DNA from: Neomegalonema sp.
GTDB lineage: Bacteria > Pseudomonadota > Alphaproteobacteria > Rhodobacterales > Rhodobacteraceae
Direction of reading: 5' to 3'
Length of the DNA: 51,783 bases
Assembly (NCBI GenBank): GCA_022760435.1
Contig: JALEFY010000020.1
Span: forward strand, 1 to 51,783
Within the stretch, counting starts at the first letter, position 1, and every line of letters starts with the position of its first letter. Below are positions 8,775 to 16,956 of the stretch, in pieces. Under the pieces are notes generated by a model. That model was not told the DNA's origin and ran no database searches. It saw only the letters and a list, made by a program, of their open reading frames with translations. Made by a program: the position numbers and the translations under genes.

Positions 8775-10145
8775 ATGGCGACCGAAAACATCACCCCCCG
8801 CTCGCAGCTCGAGCAAACAGACCGGCTCTCGATCGGCAAGCTGCCCATCGGGCCCTTGCCGCAGGGCTTGAGCGGCTGGTGGGCGCGGGTGGCGGATCGC
8901 AACTCCAACCATGCCGATCGGCGCAATCTGCCCTGGTGCCCGGCGCTGACCGCGGCGCTGGAGGCGGACTTGCCCGGCGGCCTGCTGCTCGCGGACATGC
9001 ACACGGACACGCTGCTCTGGGGCGTCGACCCGCTCGCCTTTCGTGAGAGCGGCCATGTCGATGTGCCGCGGCTGCGCGAGGCGCGGGTGGGCCTTCAGAT
9101 CTTTGGCGGGCCGACCTGGACCCCGTTGCCGATGAAAAACCGCGAGCAGGCGCTTTGCGTCTCCTGCGAGAGCATCGATCAGTCAGATGCGCTGTTCCCG
9201 GCGCAGATCCTCGACCGGGTGCGGCGGGAGAAGGGAATCTTGCGCCGTCGCCGCGCGCATCGGCTGGCCGAGCGCTTTCATCAGATGATCGAGGCCGATG
9301 CTGGCAAGGACTTGCGGCCGATCTACAGCGCCTCCGATCTTGAGGGGCTGCGCCACAGTTCGGGCGAGGGGCCGATCGGGGTCATGCTGAGCCTCGAGGG
9401 CATTCACTGGATCGAGCCTGACGCCTCGGCGCACGAGGTGGAGGAGGAGATTGCCTCCCTGCGCGCGGCTGGCTACCGGATGCTCGCGCTGACCCATCGC
9501 TTTTCCAACGGGCTTGGCGGTTCGAGCGAGGATTGCCACGGCCGTCAGGGGCTCACCGCTGCTGGACGCGCGGCGGTGCGGGCCTGCTTTGAGCAGGGGA
9601 TTGCTGTTGATCTGGCTCATGCCTCACCGGCGCTGATCCGCGAGGCGGCGGGTCTGGCGCTCAATGAGACCGGGGGATCGGTGCCGCTGATCATCTCTCA
9701 TGGCGGGGTGCGCCGCTCGCACCGCGTGGCGCGCAATCTGCGCGATGCCGATATCCGCGCGGTAGCCAGCACCGGCGGCGTGATCGGTATCGGCGTGTGG
9801 TGGGAGGCGATCGGTTTTGATCTCGCCGATCTGTGGGAGACCAAGCTCGCCCGCATCACCGACGCCTTCGCCGCGGCGCTCGCAGCGCTCAAGGAGCCCG
9901 AATTCGTCGAGGAGATGGAGGATCGGTTCGGGCGCTATGATCCGTATGAGCATCTGGCGATCGGCTCGGATTTCGACGGCGCCACCGCGACGCCATATGA
10001 CGTGACCGGGCTGAGCTGGCAGCTCGCGGATCTGCTCGCCCGCACGGATGCCGAAGGCGCCCCGCTCTTCCCGCTCGAGAAGTTGCCGCTGATCGCTGGG
10101 GGCAACACCCTGCGCGTGCTGGGCAAAATCCTCGCGCGCGGGTGA
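8775..10145 (+). CDS. Peptidase M19 family (membrane dipeptidase-like)
   Basis: A 456-aa zinc-dependent amidohydrolase of the renal-dipeptidase family, which cleaves dipeptides. Metal-site signatures are visible: H76-x-D78 (context LADMHTDTL), E208 (context LSLEGIHW), a histidine in IISHGGVRRSH and an Asp in AIGSDFDGA. It is longer than most bacterial members, with an N-terminal extension of about 65 residues rich in charged residues and no signal peptide, so a cytoplasmic location is likely. The ribosome site before ATG 8775 is weak. It is followed by the repeat region rather than by a co-transcribed gene. Confidence 0.9.
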   Translation: MATENITPRSQLEQTDRLSIGKLPIGPLPQGLSGWWARVADRNSNHADRRNLPWCPALTAALEADLPGGLLLADMHTDTLLWGVDPLAFRESGHVDVPRLREARVGLQIFGGPTWTPLPMKNREQALCVSCESIDQSDALFPAQILDRVRREKGILRRRRAHRLAERFHQMIEADAGKDLRPIYSASDLEGLRHSSGEGPIGVMLSLEGIHWIEPDASAHEVEEEIASLRAAGYRMLALTHRFSNGLGGSSEDCHGRQGLTAAGRAAVRACFEQGIAVDLAHASPALIREAAGLALNETGGSVPLIISHGGVRRSHRVARNLRDADIRAVASTGGVIGIGVWWEAIGFDLADLWETKLARITDAFAAALAALKEPEFVEEMEDRFGRYDPYEHLAIGSDFDGATATPYDVTGLSWQLADLLARTDAEGAPLFPLEKLPLIAGGNTLRVLGKILARG

Positions 10146-10180
10146 GGGCTCGCCCTGCCGCTAACGCCGCCTTTGAGCGC

Positions 10181-10780
10181 TGTCATTGTCGGGCTCGTTC
10201 GGGCGATCCATTGGGCGGCTCTCGTCCGTCGGTAGTGCCTCTGAGTGCTGTCATTGTCGGACTCGTTCCGACAATCCATTTCTCCACCCTCACGGTCTCG
10301 CGGGTCTGCTCGCGCGGTAGTGCCCTGGGTCGGGCGGGTCGCTCTTGCGCCTCGATGGATCCTCGGGACAGGCCCGAGGATGACGGCAGTTCTGGGCCCA
10401 CCTTTACCGCTGTCATTGTCGGACTCGTTCCGACAATCCATGTCTGCACCCTCACGGTCTCGCAGCTCTGCTCGCGCGGCTGCGCCCTGGGTCGGGCGGC
10501 TGGCTCTTGCGTCTCGATGGATCCTCGGGACAAGCCCGAGGATGACGGCTCGCTGTCGAGGAGTTCGCTCTAGGGCCTCTGAGTGCTGTCATTGTCGGAC
10601 TCGTTCCGACAATCCATTTCTGCCTCCTCACGGTCTCGCGGGTCTGCTCGCGCGGTAGTGACCCGGGACGGGCGGCTGGCTCTTGCGCCTCGATGGATCC
10701 TCGGGACAGGCCCGAGGATGACGGCAGTTCTGAGGCCACCCTTACCGCTGTCATTGTCGGTTGCGTTCCGACAATCCATT
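10181..10780 (+). repeat. Palindrome A, five copies
   Basis: Copies at 10181-10212, 10249-10280, 10411-10442, 10587-10618 and 10749-10780. The three middle copies share stem ATTGTCGGA / TCCGACAAT (9 bp) with loop CTCGT, flanked by TGTC before and CCATT or CCATG after. Copy 1 has a decayed stem; copy 5 keeps 8 pairs and has a different loop. Palindromes of this type are known dispersed intergenic repeats of Alphaproteobacteria. Confidence 0.88.
10355..10723 (-). repeat. Palindrome B, three copies, inverted relative to A
   Basis: Hairpins at 10359-10381, 10521-10543 and 10697-10719 with stem ATCCTCGGG / CCCGAGGAT and loop ACAGG (ACAAG in copy 2). Read on the minus strand they align with palindrome A along their whole length: flanks GTC and CCAT, stem length 9 and loop length 5 are shared, and three stem pairs differ by paired changes. 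B is therefore a sister subfamily of A in opposite orientation. Confidence 0.88.
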
Positions 10781-10942
10781 TCTCCGCCCTGGCGGTCTCG
10801 CGGGTCTGCTCGCGCGGAACGGGCGTTCGTCGCCTCCCCCCGTCTACCCAGTTTTCGCGCTGGCTCCGCCCGCGCCGCCATGCACTAAGTGGACCCCGAA
10901 AAAGGGCTTCGGCAGCAGGCCCGCCAATATGGGAGGGGTGCC

Positions 10943-12139
10943 GTGGCCGGTATTCTGGCGCTGGGTCTGGCGTATTTTCTCAGCCAATTCTTTCGCTCGT
11001 TCCTCGCCGTGATGGCGCCGATCCTGCGCGACGAGCTCGGAGCCGGGCCGGCCGATCTGTCCAACGCGCTCGGGCTGTGGTTTCTCGCCTTTGCAGCGAT
11101 GCAATTCCCGGTCGGCATCGCGCTTGATCGCTATGGCCCGCGCCGCACAGCCTCGGTGCTGTTCATCGCCGGAGCCGCTGGCGGTACCGCGCTGTTCGCG
11201 CTCGCCGCCGCCCCTTGGCATATCGTCGCCGCGATGGGGATGATCGGCATCGGCTGCTCGCCGGTGCTGATGTCGAGCTTCTTCATCTACGCCCATCGCT
11301 TTGCACCGGCGAAATTCGCCACCGTCAGCTCGATCCTGATCGGCACGGCGAGCCTTGGCAATGTGGTGGCCGCCGGTCCCCTCGCCCAGGCGGCGGCGAG
11401 CTTTGGCTGGCGCGAGAGCATGCTGGCCGTCGCCGCGCTCACTGCGCTCATCGCGATCGCCATCGCGCTGCTGGTCGAGGATCCCGAGCGCTCGAGCAGT
11501 GCAGAGGAGCCGCTCGGTCAGGCGCTGTCGGGTTTTCTCAAGCTGCTCGGGATGCCGGTGCTCTGGCCGATCTTCGCGCTGATGGGCGTCGCCTATGCGG
11601 TGCCGGCGGGCCTGCGCGGCATCTGGGCCGGGCCGTATCTGGCGGATGTGCAGGGGCTCGAGGTCGCCGAGATCGGCTTTGATACTACGATCATGGCGCT
11701 GGCGATGGCGCTCGGCGCGCTGGTCTATGGCCCGCTCGACCGGATCTTTGGCACCCGCAAGGGGGTGATTGCGACCGGCTCGCTGCTCACCGTGATCGGC
11801 GTCGCCTTGTTCGCGCTCGAGCCGCAGATGCCGCGCTGGCAGAGCAGCGCGCTGCTGGCGGCGATCGGGCTGGTCGGGATGAACTACGCGCTGATCATGG
11901 CGCATGGCAAAGCCTTCGTGCCGCGCGAATTGATGGGGCGCGGGGTGACGCTGCTCAATTTCTTCTCGATCGCTGGCGTTGGCGTCTGGCAATATGCGAC
12001 CAGCTCTGTGTTTGCCGCCAGCGCTGGCGGGGCGGAGAAATCCGAGCCCTATGCGGCGGTGTTCTGGTTCTATACGGCGGTGCTGGGCGCGGCACTGCTC
12101 GCCTATCTGTTCTCGAAAGACGCTCCGCCGGAGAGGTAA
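10943..12139 (+). CDS. MFS transporter
   Basis: A 398-aa inner-membrane protein with about 12 hydrophobic segments, of the major facilitator superfamily. The loop 2-3 motif is recognisable in ALDRYGPRRTA (D-R-x-G-R/P-R). Substrate unknown. GTG 10943 is chosen because GGGAGGGG sits directly upstream (GGAGG with 6-base spacing) and the first membrane helix begins within a few residues. An in-frame GTG at 10889 would add 18 charged residues and has no ribosome site. The lipoprotein hydrolase starts 3 bases after its stop, so the two are co-translated. Confidence 0.85.
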   Translation: MAGILALGLAYFLSQFFRSFLAVMAPILRDELGAGPADLSNALGLWFLAFAAMQFPVGIALDRYGPRRTASVLFIAGAAGGTALFALAAAPWHIVAAMGMIGIGCSPVLMSSFFIYAHRFAPAKFATVSSILIGTASLGNVVAAGPLAQAAASFGWRESMLAVAALTALIAIAIALLVEDPERSSSAEEPLGQALSGFLKLLGMPVLWPIFALMGVAYAVPAGLRGIWAGPYLADVQGLEVAEIGFDTTIMALAMALGALVYGPLDRIFGTRKGVIATGSLLTVIGVALFALEPQMPRWQSSALLAAIGLVGMNYALIMAHGKAFVPRELMGRGVTLLNFFSIAGVGVWQYATSSVFAASAGGAEKSEPYAAVFWFYTAVLGAALLAYLFSKDAPPER

Positions 12140-12142
12140 GAG

Positions 12143-13096
12143 ATGCTCGGCCTCAAGATGCGCCTATGCGCGCTGACGATGACCCTGCTGCTCGGCGGCT
12201 GCGCGGTTGGCGGCGCGCTCCAGACCGGGGCGGATCTTGGCCCGCGCGCGCCCGAATCGGCCGGGGTCGATGTCCCTGAGTTCGATCTCACCATGACCAC
12301 CTACGCGCCCAAAGGCGAGCCGCGCCTTGCGATCCTCGCGCTGCATGGCTTTGGCGATCACGCGCGCAGCACCTTTGCCAAGGCCGGACCCTATTGGGCC
12401 GAGCGCGGGGCGATCGTCTACGCCTATGATCAGCGCGGCTTTGGTCACAATCCCTCGCGCGGGCGCTGGCCGGGGCAGGCGGCGTTGATCGAGGATTTCG
12501 CCGCCGCTCTCGCCTTTGTGCGCCGCCAGCATCCGCGATTGCCGGTGGTGGCGCTGGGCCATTCCATGGGCGGCGCGGTGGTGCTGGCCGGGCTTGGCGA
12601 GGGGCTGGCCCGCCCCGACGCCTCGGTCCTGCTCGCCCCGGCGGTCTGGGGCGGTGACACGCTCGGTCCCGGCTACCGGATGCTCGCCTGGACGATGAGC
12701 GTGCTGATGCCTGATGCGCGCTTTACGGGCGAGGGGGTCGTGCGCATTCAGGCATCGGACAATCTCGAGGCGCTGCGCGCGCTCGGCCGCGATCCGCTCT
12801 ATGTCGGCCCGCCGAGCCCGCGTGAGTTCCTCGGCCTCATCCGCCTCACCGATCGCGCGCTTGCCGCCTTGCCAGCGGTGACAGGACCGGTGCTGATGGT
12901 CTATGGCGCGCATGACGAGGTGATCCCGCCAGACGCCATCGAGGCCGCCTATGCGCGGCTCGGCGGACACAAATCCTACCTCTTCGCCCCCGAAGGCTGG
13001 CATCTGCTGATGCGGGACCTGCATGCCGAGAGCGTGCTGGCGCAGGTCTGGGACTGGATCGCGGCTCGCGGCCTCGCGCCGCCGCCGGGCAACTGA
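12143..13096 (+). CDS. Alpha/beta hydrolase lipoprotein (monoacylglycerol lipase/lysophospholipase-like)
   Basis: A 317-aa predicted lipoprotein: the hydrophobic signal ends in lipobox LLGGC (Cys at about residue 20). The alpha/beta-hydrolase core shows the nucleophile elbow GHSMGG (Ser), an acid in YGAHDEVIPP and the catalytic His in GWHLLMRD. This is the pattern of serine lipases acting on monoacylglycerols or lysophospholipids at the membrane; actual substrate unknown. The ribosome site (AGAGG) lies inside the end of the MFS gene, implying translational coupling. The two may import and process a common lipid-like substrate (inference). Confidence 0.88.
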   Translation: MLGLKMRLCALTMTLLLGGCAVGGALQTGADLGPRAPESAGVDVPEFDLTMTTYAPKGEPRLAILALHGFGDHARSTFAKAGPYWAERGAIVYAYDQRGFGHNPSRGRWPGQAALIEDFAAALAFVRRQHPRLPVVALGHSMGGAVVLAGLGEGLARPDASVLLAPAVWGGDTLGPGYRMLAWTMSVLMPDARFTGEGVVRIQASDNLEALRALGRDPLYVGPPSPREFLGLIRLTDRALAALPAVTGPVLMVYGAHDEVIPPDAIEAAYARLGGHKSYLFAPEGWHLLMRDLHAESVLAQVWDWIAARGLAPPPGN

Positions 13097-13103
13097 CGCC
13101 GCT

Positions 13104-13175
13104 CAGCCAAGCCAAACCCAGCCAAGCCAATGTCAGCCAAGCCAAACTCAGCCAAGCCAACCTCAGCCAAGCCAA
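13104..13175 (-). repeat. 15-bp tandem repeat that reiterates the transporter's last codons and stop
   Basis: Five copies of CAGCCAAGCCAA (plus strand) at exact 15-bp intervals: 13104, 13119, 13134, 13149 and 13164. The rightmost copy lies inside the 3' end of the ZntB-like gene and encodes its last three residues Trp-Leu-Gly and its TGA. The other four continue in the same frame: each again reads TGG CTT GGC followed by TGA, except the fourth, where TGA has become TGG. Confidence 0.92.
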
Positions 13176-14131
13176 CGGCTACGCACCAGCACGATCAACG
13201 CCCCCATGAGGCTCAGAAGCGAGATTACCACGATCACGACAAAGCCCCAGCTTGAGGTCGAGAGCGGAATGCCGCCGACATTGGCCCCGAGCAGGGCAGC
13301 AAACAGGTTGAGCGGTAAGAACACCGTCGCCACGAGAGCGAGCAAGTGGCTGGTGCGCCTGGTCTGCTCGGCGATGCGCAACTCGATCTGGTTTTGCACC
13401 GCCGCGATATGCTCGCGGGTCGCGATCAGCGCCTCGACCGCACGCTCGGTGTTGTTGGCGATCTCGCGCAGCCAGTTTCGGTTCTTCTTGGTGAGCCAGG
13501 CGGGCTCATCCTCGAGCAGATCCTCCAGCGCCTCGAGCTGCGGTTCGGTGAAGCGGCGCAGGGAGATCGCTTGTCGGCGCAAGCCATTGAGCGCCTCGGT
13601 GGGCGTGTCCTCGACCCCTTCGAGGATCCGGTCCTCGATCGCCTCGAGCGCGGTTTCCAGCCCGCGCACCGCCTCACGGATCCGCTCGGTGACGTTATGG
13701 GCGATTTGCAGGGCGAGGGTGTGGGGGCTGTCGGGGGCGCGTTGCAGGTCGAGCCGTTGGCGGGCATCGTCGAGCGAGCGCACCGGGCGCTGGGCGATCG
13801 AGACCAGCAGGGTATCGCTGAGCCAGAGCCGCACCGCGATCATGTCGTCGGGATCCTGACCGGCGCCGGTATTGATGGCCCGCAGCAGCAGCAGATCGCC
13901 GCCGAGAAAATCGGCATGGCGCGGGCGTGTCTCGAGGTCGGTCAGCGCATCGATGGCATGCTCTTCAAGACCCAATTGCAGCAGATCGGCACGGCTTTGC
14001 TCGCCGAGCTTGCCCAAATGCACCCAGCGCATCGCGTTATTGGGTCCAAATCGCCGCTGAAAGGGCGCATTAGCCTCATTCACGCCATTGGACGCCGCGA
14101 CGGGGCTCTGGGAGTTTGGCGCCGGGCTCAT
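13163..14131 (-). CDS. CorA-family zinc/magnesium transporter (ZntB-like)
   Basis: A 322-aa 2-TM-GxN metal-ion transporter. It has a long cytoplasmic, largely helical N-terminal domain and two C-terminal membrane helices (about 255-275 and 290-315). The family GxN signature appears as GANVGGIP; the GGIP continuation is closer to ZntB (GINVGGVP) than to magnesium CorA (GMN). ZntB proteins move Zn2+ across the inner membrane; the direction and ion here are inferred. The ATG overlaps the accA stop by ATGA, indicating translational coupling to accA. The 3' end runs into a tandem repeat of its own final codons. Confidence 0.85.
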   Translation of the reverse strand: MSPAPNSQSPVAASNGVNEANAPFQRRFGPNNAMRWVHLGKLGEQSRADLLQLGLEEHAIDALTDLETRPRHADFLGGDLLLLRAINTGAGQDPDDMIAVRLWLSDTLLVSIAQRPVRSLDDARQRLDLQRAPDSPHTLALQIAHNVTERIREAVRGLETALEAIEDRILEGVEDTPTEALNGLRRQAISLRRFTEPQLEALEDLLEDEPAWLTKKNRNWLREIANNTERAVEALIATREHIAAVQNQIELRIAEQTRRTSHLLALVATVFLPLNLFAALLGANVGGIPLSTSSWGFVVIVVISLLSLMGALIVLVRSRWLG

Positions 14132-15087
14132 GCCAGCTTCTTGTCGCCCATCTTCAGGAATTTCTTGCGGCGATCAGCGCGGATCTTGTCGGCTTTCATC
14201 TTCTCGAAATCCGACAGATGCCGCCAGATCATGTTGCCGACGCCTTCGATCGCCTTTTTCGGGTTGCGCTGCGCGCCGCCTTCGGGCTCGGAGATGATGC
14301 CGTCGATTACCCCGAGCTCCAACAGATCCTGGGCGGTCATCTTCAGCGCGGCGGCGGCATCGGAGGCCCGGGCGGCGTCTTTCCAGAGGATCGAGGCGCA
14401 GCCCTCCGGCGAGATCACCGAGTAGACCGAGTGTTCGAGCATCAGCACCCGGTTTGCGGTCGCGATCGCAACCGCCCCGCCCGATCCGCCCTCGCCGATC
14501 ACCACCGATATGATCGGCACCCCCAGCTCAAGGCATTTCTCGGTCGAGCGGGCGATGGCTTCGGCCTGGCCGCGCTCTTCGGCGCCCTTGCCGGGATAGG
14601 CGCCAGGCGTGTCGACAAAGCACAGGACCGGCAGCGCAAAGCGGTCGGCCATCTCCATCAGGCGGATGGCCTTGCGATAGCCCTCGGGCCGCGCCATGCC
14701 GAAATTGCGGTGCAGGCGGCTCTCGGTGTCATGGCCCTTTTCCTGCCCGATCACCATCACCGGCACATCGCGAAACCGCGCGATCCCGCCCATCACCGCA
14801 TGATCTTCGGCAAAGGCGCGATCGCCTGCCAGCGGGGTGAACTCCGTGAACAGCTTGCCAATATAGTCCTTGGCATGCGGGCGATCAGGATGGCGCGCGA
14901 CCTGACATTTCTGCCAGGGGGTCAACCGCTTGTAGAGTTCGATGAGCTGGCTGGCCGATTTGTCCTCCAGCTGCGCCACCTCGTCTTCGATATCCAGTTC
15001 AGGATTGCTGCGCGCCTGGGCTTTGAGTTCTTTGATCTGGCCCTTGAGATGCGCGATACCTTTTTCGAAATCGAGATAGTTTTCCAT
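14128..15087 (-). CDS. Acetyl-CoA carboxylase carboxyltransferase subunit alpha
   Basis: A 319-aa protein, full length for the family. AccA, with AccD, transfers the carboxyl group from carboxybiotin to acetyl-CoA to give malonyl-CoA, the first step of fatty-acid synthesis. The signature stretches are intact: [23 protein letters not shown] and IGEGGSGGA (the oxyanion glycines), then [15 protein letters not shown] lies about 5 bases before ATG 15087. It lies 69 bases downstream of nudC and overlaps zntB by four bases, suggesting one minus-strand transcript. accD is not in the window. Confidence 0.97.
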   Translation of the reverse strand: MENYLDFEKGIAHLKGQIKELKAQARSNPELDIEDEVAQLEDKSASQLIELYKRLTPWQKCQVARHPDRPHAKDYIGKLFTEFTPLAGDRAFAEDHAVMGGIARFRDVPVMVIGQEKGHDTESRLHRNFGMARPEGYRKAIRLMEMADRFALPVLCFVDTPGAYPGKGAEERGQAEAIARSTEKCLELGVPIISVVIGEGGSGGAVAIATANRVLMLEHSVYSVISPEGCASILWKDAARASDAAAALKMTAQDLLELGVIDGIISEPEGGAQRNPKKAIEGVGNMIWRHLSDFEKMKADKIRADRRKKFLKMGDKKLA

Positions 15088-15156
15088 CGGTTCTTCCGTC
15101 GTGTTTGGTTGCGCCAGACATGGCGGAGGCAGCGCGATCGCGCAAGCAAAAGCGCA

Positions 15157-16128
15157 TCAGGGCTGTGCTGGCGCGAGGGTCAGGCGATCCTCGGCCCAGG
15201 CACTGATCAGGCTGCGGGCGATGGCATCGCGGCGTGCCATCTTGTAGCCCGGCAATTCGCCGCGCAAGGCGCGCTGCACATCCGCCTTGCTCATCCACAG
15301 GCAGGTTTCCAGCTCGTCATAGTCCGGGGTCAGGCGATCATCGAGCACTTCGGCATAAACGCCGAGCATCAACGTCGATGGGAAGGGCCAGGGCTGAGAG
15401 CCAAGATAACGCACCTGACCGACTGAAACCCCGGCTTCCTCATGCAGTTCGCGGCGCGTCGCTTCTTCGATGGTCTCGCCCGGCTCGACATAACCGGCGA
15501 GCAGCGAGTGCAATTCGGGCAGGAATTGGGGCTGGCGGCCCAGCAGCACCCGCTCCCCATGCTCATGGCTGTGGTGGATGGCGAGCGCGATCACAACCGG
15601 GTCGGTGCGCGGGAAGTGCTTTGCGCCGCAGGAGGGGCAATCGCGCCGCCATCCACCTTCGGCCATGTCGCTTTGCTCCCCGCAGCGGGCACAGTATCGA
15701 TGGCTCATATGCCACTCGCTCATCGAGCGCGCCTGTGCGAGCAGGCTGGCTTGCCCGGGTGCCAGATCGCCAGCGATGGAGCGAAAATCGATAAATTTAT
15801 GCCCTTCGGGCAAGATCGCCTCGATCTGCGCATCGTCAAGCGGGGGCAGGGCACGGGCATAGCGCGGCGCGCCCTCCTCGAGCCCGAGCAAGATCGGATC
15901 GGTGCGGGCAATCATCGACAAGTGATCGCTCATTTCCCGCCAGGCGATGCCGGGTCCCTCCGCCGGGCGCAGGTCGATCAGCGGCTTGCCGTTCCAGAAG
16001 ATCGCGCTGCGTGCTTCGGATTTGAGCAGCAGCAAGGCCAGCTTCGCCGGCTTGGCGCGCAGGGCGGCGCCTCGGTCCAACGTGCTGCCGGTGAGGGGAA
16101 TATCGAGCGGGAACGGATCTGGGGTCAA
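15157..16128 (-). CDS. NADH pyrophosphatase NudC (NAD decapping Nudix hydrolase)
   Basis: A 323-aa Nudix enzyme that splits NADH into NMNH and AMP and, in characterised relatives, removes NAD caps from RNA. The zinc ribbon has C146, C149, C164 and C167. The Nudix box G-x5-E-x7-REUxEExGU runs from 212 to 234 with REL and EE in place. The NudC-specific motif SQPWPFP follows at 244-250. All diagnostic parts are present, so function is secure. The upstream 220 bases contain small tandem repeats and the 3' signals of the next gene. Confidence 0.95.
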   Translation of the reverse strand: MTPDPFPLDIPLTGSTLDRGAALRAKPAKLALLLLKSEARSAIFWNGKPLIDLRPAEGPGIAWREMSDHLSMIARTDPILLGLEEGAPRYARALPPLDDAQIEAILPEGHKFIDFRSIAGDLAPGQASLLAQARSMSEWHMSHRYCARCGEQSDMAEGGWRRDCPSCGAKHFPRTDPVVIALAIHHSHEHGERVLLGRQPQFLPELHSLLAGYVEPGETIEEATRRELHEEAGVSVGQVRYLGSQPWPFPSTLMLGVYAEVLDDRLTPDYDELETCLWMSKADVQRALRGELPGYKMARRDAIARSLISAWAEDRLTLAPAQP

Positions 16129-16195
16129 GGCGCGCCTCGGGCGGGGAACGGGTCAGGCGGGGACCGTGACCGATTCGCGCGCTGAACTCAAGGGC

Positions 16196-16236
16196 AGGCA
16201 AGAGGATGCAGGCAAGAGGATGCGGGCAAGAGGAGC
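16196..16236. repeat. 14-bp tandem repeat
   Basis: Nearly three copies of AGGCAAGAGGATGC (16196-16209, 16210-16223, and a partial third to about 16236) between nudC and the DUF3592-like gene. No coding or regulatory role is visible. Confidence 0.75.
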
Positions 16237-16252
16237 TCGCCTGTCCGCACCG

Positions 16253-16288
16253 GAAAGCCGCCCCGCTGCATGGCGCGGGGCGGCTTTC
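16253..16288 (-). terminator. Strong 14-bp perfect hairpin, probable terminator
   Basis: Perfect 14-bp stem GAAAGCCGCCCCGC (16253-16266) / GCGGGGCGGCTTTC (16275-16288) with an 8-nt loop. It lies about 60 bases past the stop of the DUF3592-like gene and 125 bases before nudC on the same strand. The T residues are inside the base of the stem and no further T-run follows, so termination efficiency is uncertain. Confidence 0.55.
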
Positions 16289-16314
16289 GCAAAATGGCTT
16301 TGATCAAATCGGGC

Positions 16315-16355
16315 TCAGATCAGGGCGGCTCAGATGATCAGGGCGGCTCAGATAA
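16315..16355 (-). repeat. In-frame repeat of ATC-TGA-GCC-GCC-CTG after a stop codon
   Basis: Read on the minus strand, the gene ends ...TTT ATC TGA. The following bases repeat ATC TGA GCC GCC CTG (with one extra ATC) and then ATC TGA GCC, giving three in-frame TGA codons within 33 bases. The period is 18 then 15 bp, always a multiple of three. The array mirrors the arrangement at the 3' end of the ZntB-like gene. Confidence 0.88.
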
Positions 16356-16830
16356 AGCCGGTATTCGATCCCAGTGCCCCAAGCCAGAGCTGCATGGCGT
16401 AGAACAGGATCGCAAGGCCAAGCCCGCCCATCAGCGCCCCAGCCTTTGCCCATCGTTTGGCCGGGGTCGGTGCCAGCACCGCTTCCTCGGGCCGTTTGGG
16501 GTTCACCAGAACATCGAGGCGCGGCCAGCGGGTGCGCTCCTCCAGCGCTGCCAATGCTTCCTCGGGATCGCTAAATTCCTCCCGAAACGAGCCCGGACGC
16601 ATATTCGAGCCGGTCAGAAGCGTGCCGCCCGCCCCGTACTGATACCACAGCGCCACCGTGTAGCGTCCCTTGGGCTGCGGCGTCACCAGCCCGTTGGTCA
16701 CGATTCCAACCGCCGGCGCAAATCCCTCGATCCGGCTGCCCATCAGCACCAGCCGGGCGCCCAGCAGGACGCAAACCGTTCCAACGCCAACCCAGATCAG
16801 GGCCAGCACCATCATTACGCTCTCAGCCAT
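16348..16830 (-). CDS. DUF3592-like membrane protein
   Basis: A 160-aa protein with a hydrophobic helix at about 5-30, an extracytoplasmic beta-rich segment of about 90 residues (containing GRYTVALWYQYG), and a second helix at about 130-150. This two-helix arrangement around a small beta domain fits the DUF3592 family, whose function is unknown. ATG 16830 has AGGAG about 8 bases upstream. Much longer frames antisense to dnaX join onto this one but lack start signals. Divergent from the SRP RNA gene. Confidence 0.7.
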   Translation of the reverse strand: MAESVMMVLALIWVGVGTVCVLLGARLVLMGSRIEGFAPAVGIVTNGLVTPQPKGRYTVALWYQYGAGGTLLTGSNMRPGSFREEFSDPEEALAALEERTRWPRLDVLVNPKRPEEAVLAPTPAKRWAKAGALMGGLGLAILFYAMQLWLGALGSNTGFI

Positions 16831-16920
16831 TTTGGCATCTCCTGGAAAGCTCATTCTCTGAAGAAGCCGCGGCGTTCTGCGCGCGTTGTGTTGGTATGTT
16901 CCCAATTTACCGAACCCGTC

Positions 16921-16950
16921 TTGCCATCCGGTTCGCAAACGTCCTATATA
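16921..16950 (+). promoter_or_regulatory. Sigma-70 promoter of the SRP RNA gene
   Basis: -35 TTGCCA (16921-16926), 18-base spacer, -10 TATATA (16945-16950). Predicted start at about 16957, exactly where the outer stem of the SRP RNA begins. Confidence 0.75.
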
Positions 16951-16956
16951 AAGCGT

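Larger units (their letters stand above)
10146..10942. repeat. Gene-free repeat region: composite 162-bp tandem unit with two palindromes
   Basis: About 800 bases without a credible gene. Most of it is a composite unit [palindrome A, about 75-bp linker, palindrome B, short linker] repeated with periods of 162, 176 and 162 bp. A starts at 10181, 10249, 10411, 10587 and 10749; B hairpins are at 10359, 10521 and 10697. The linkers (for example CACGGTCTCGCGGGTCTGC) are themselves near-identical between units. The first and last copies are partial. Many open frames cross this region because the period is a multiple of three; they have no start signals and are artefacts of the repeat. From about 10820 to 10942 the sequence is unique and leads into the MFS gene. 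Confidence 0.92.

Noticed and set aside
10142-10888. Several 100-144 codon open frames on both strands
   Set aside because: They are translations of the palindromic repeat array, with the same peptide blocks recurring at the repeat period, and none has a ribosome binding site.
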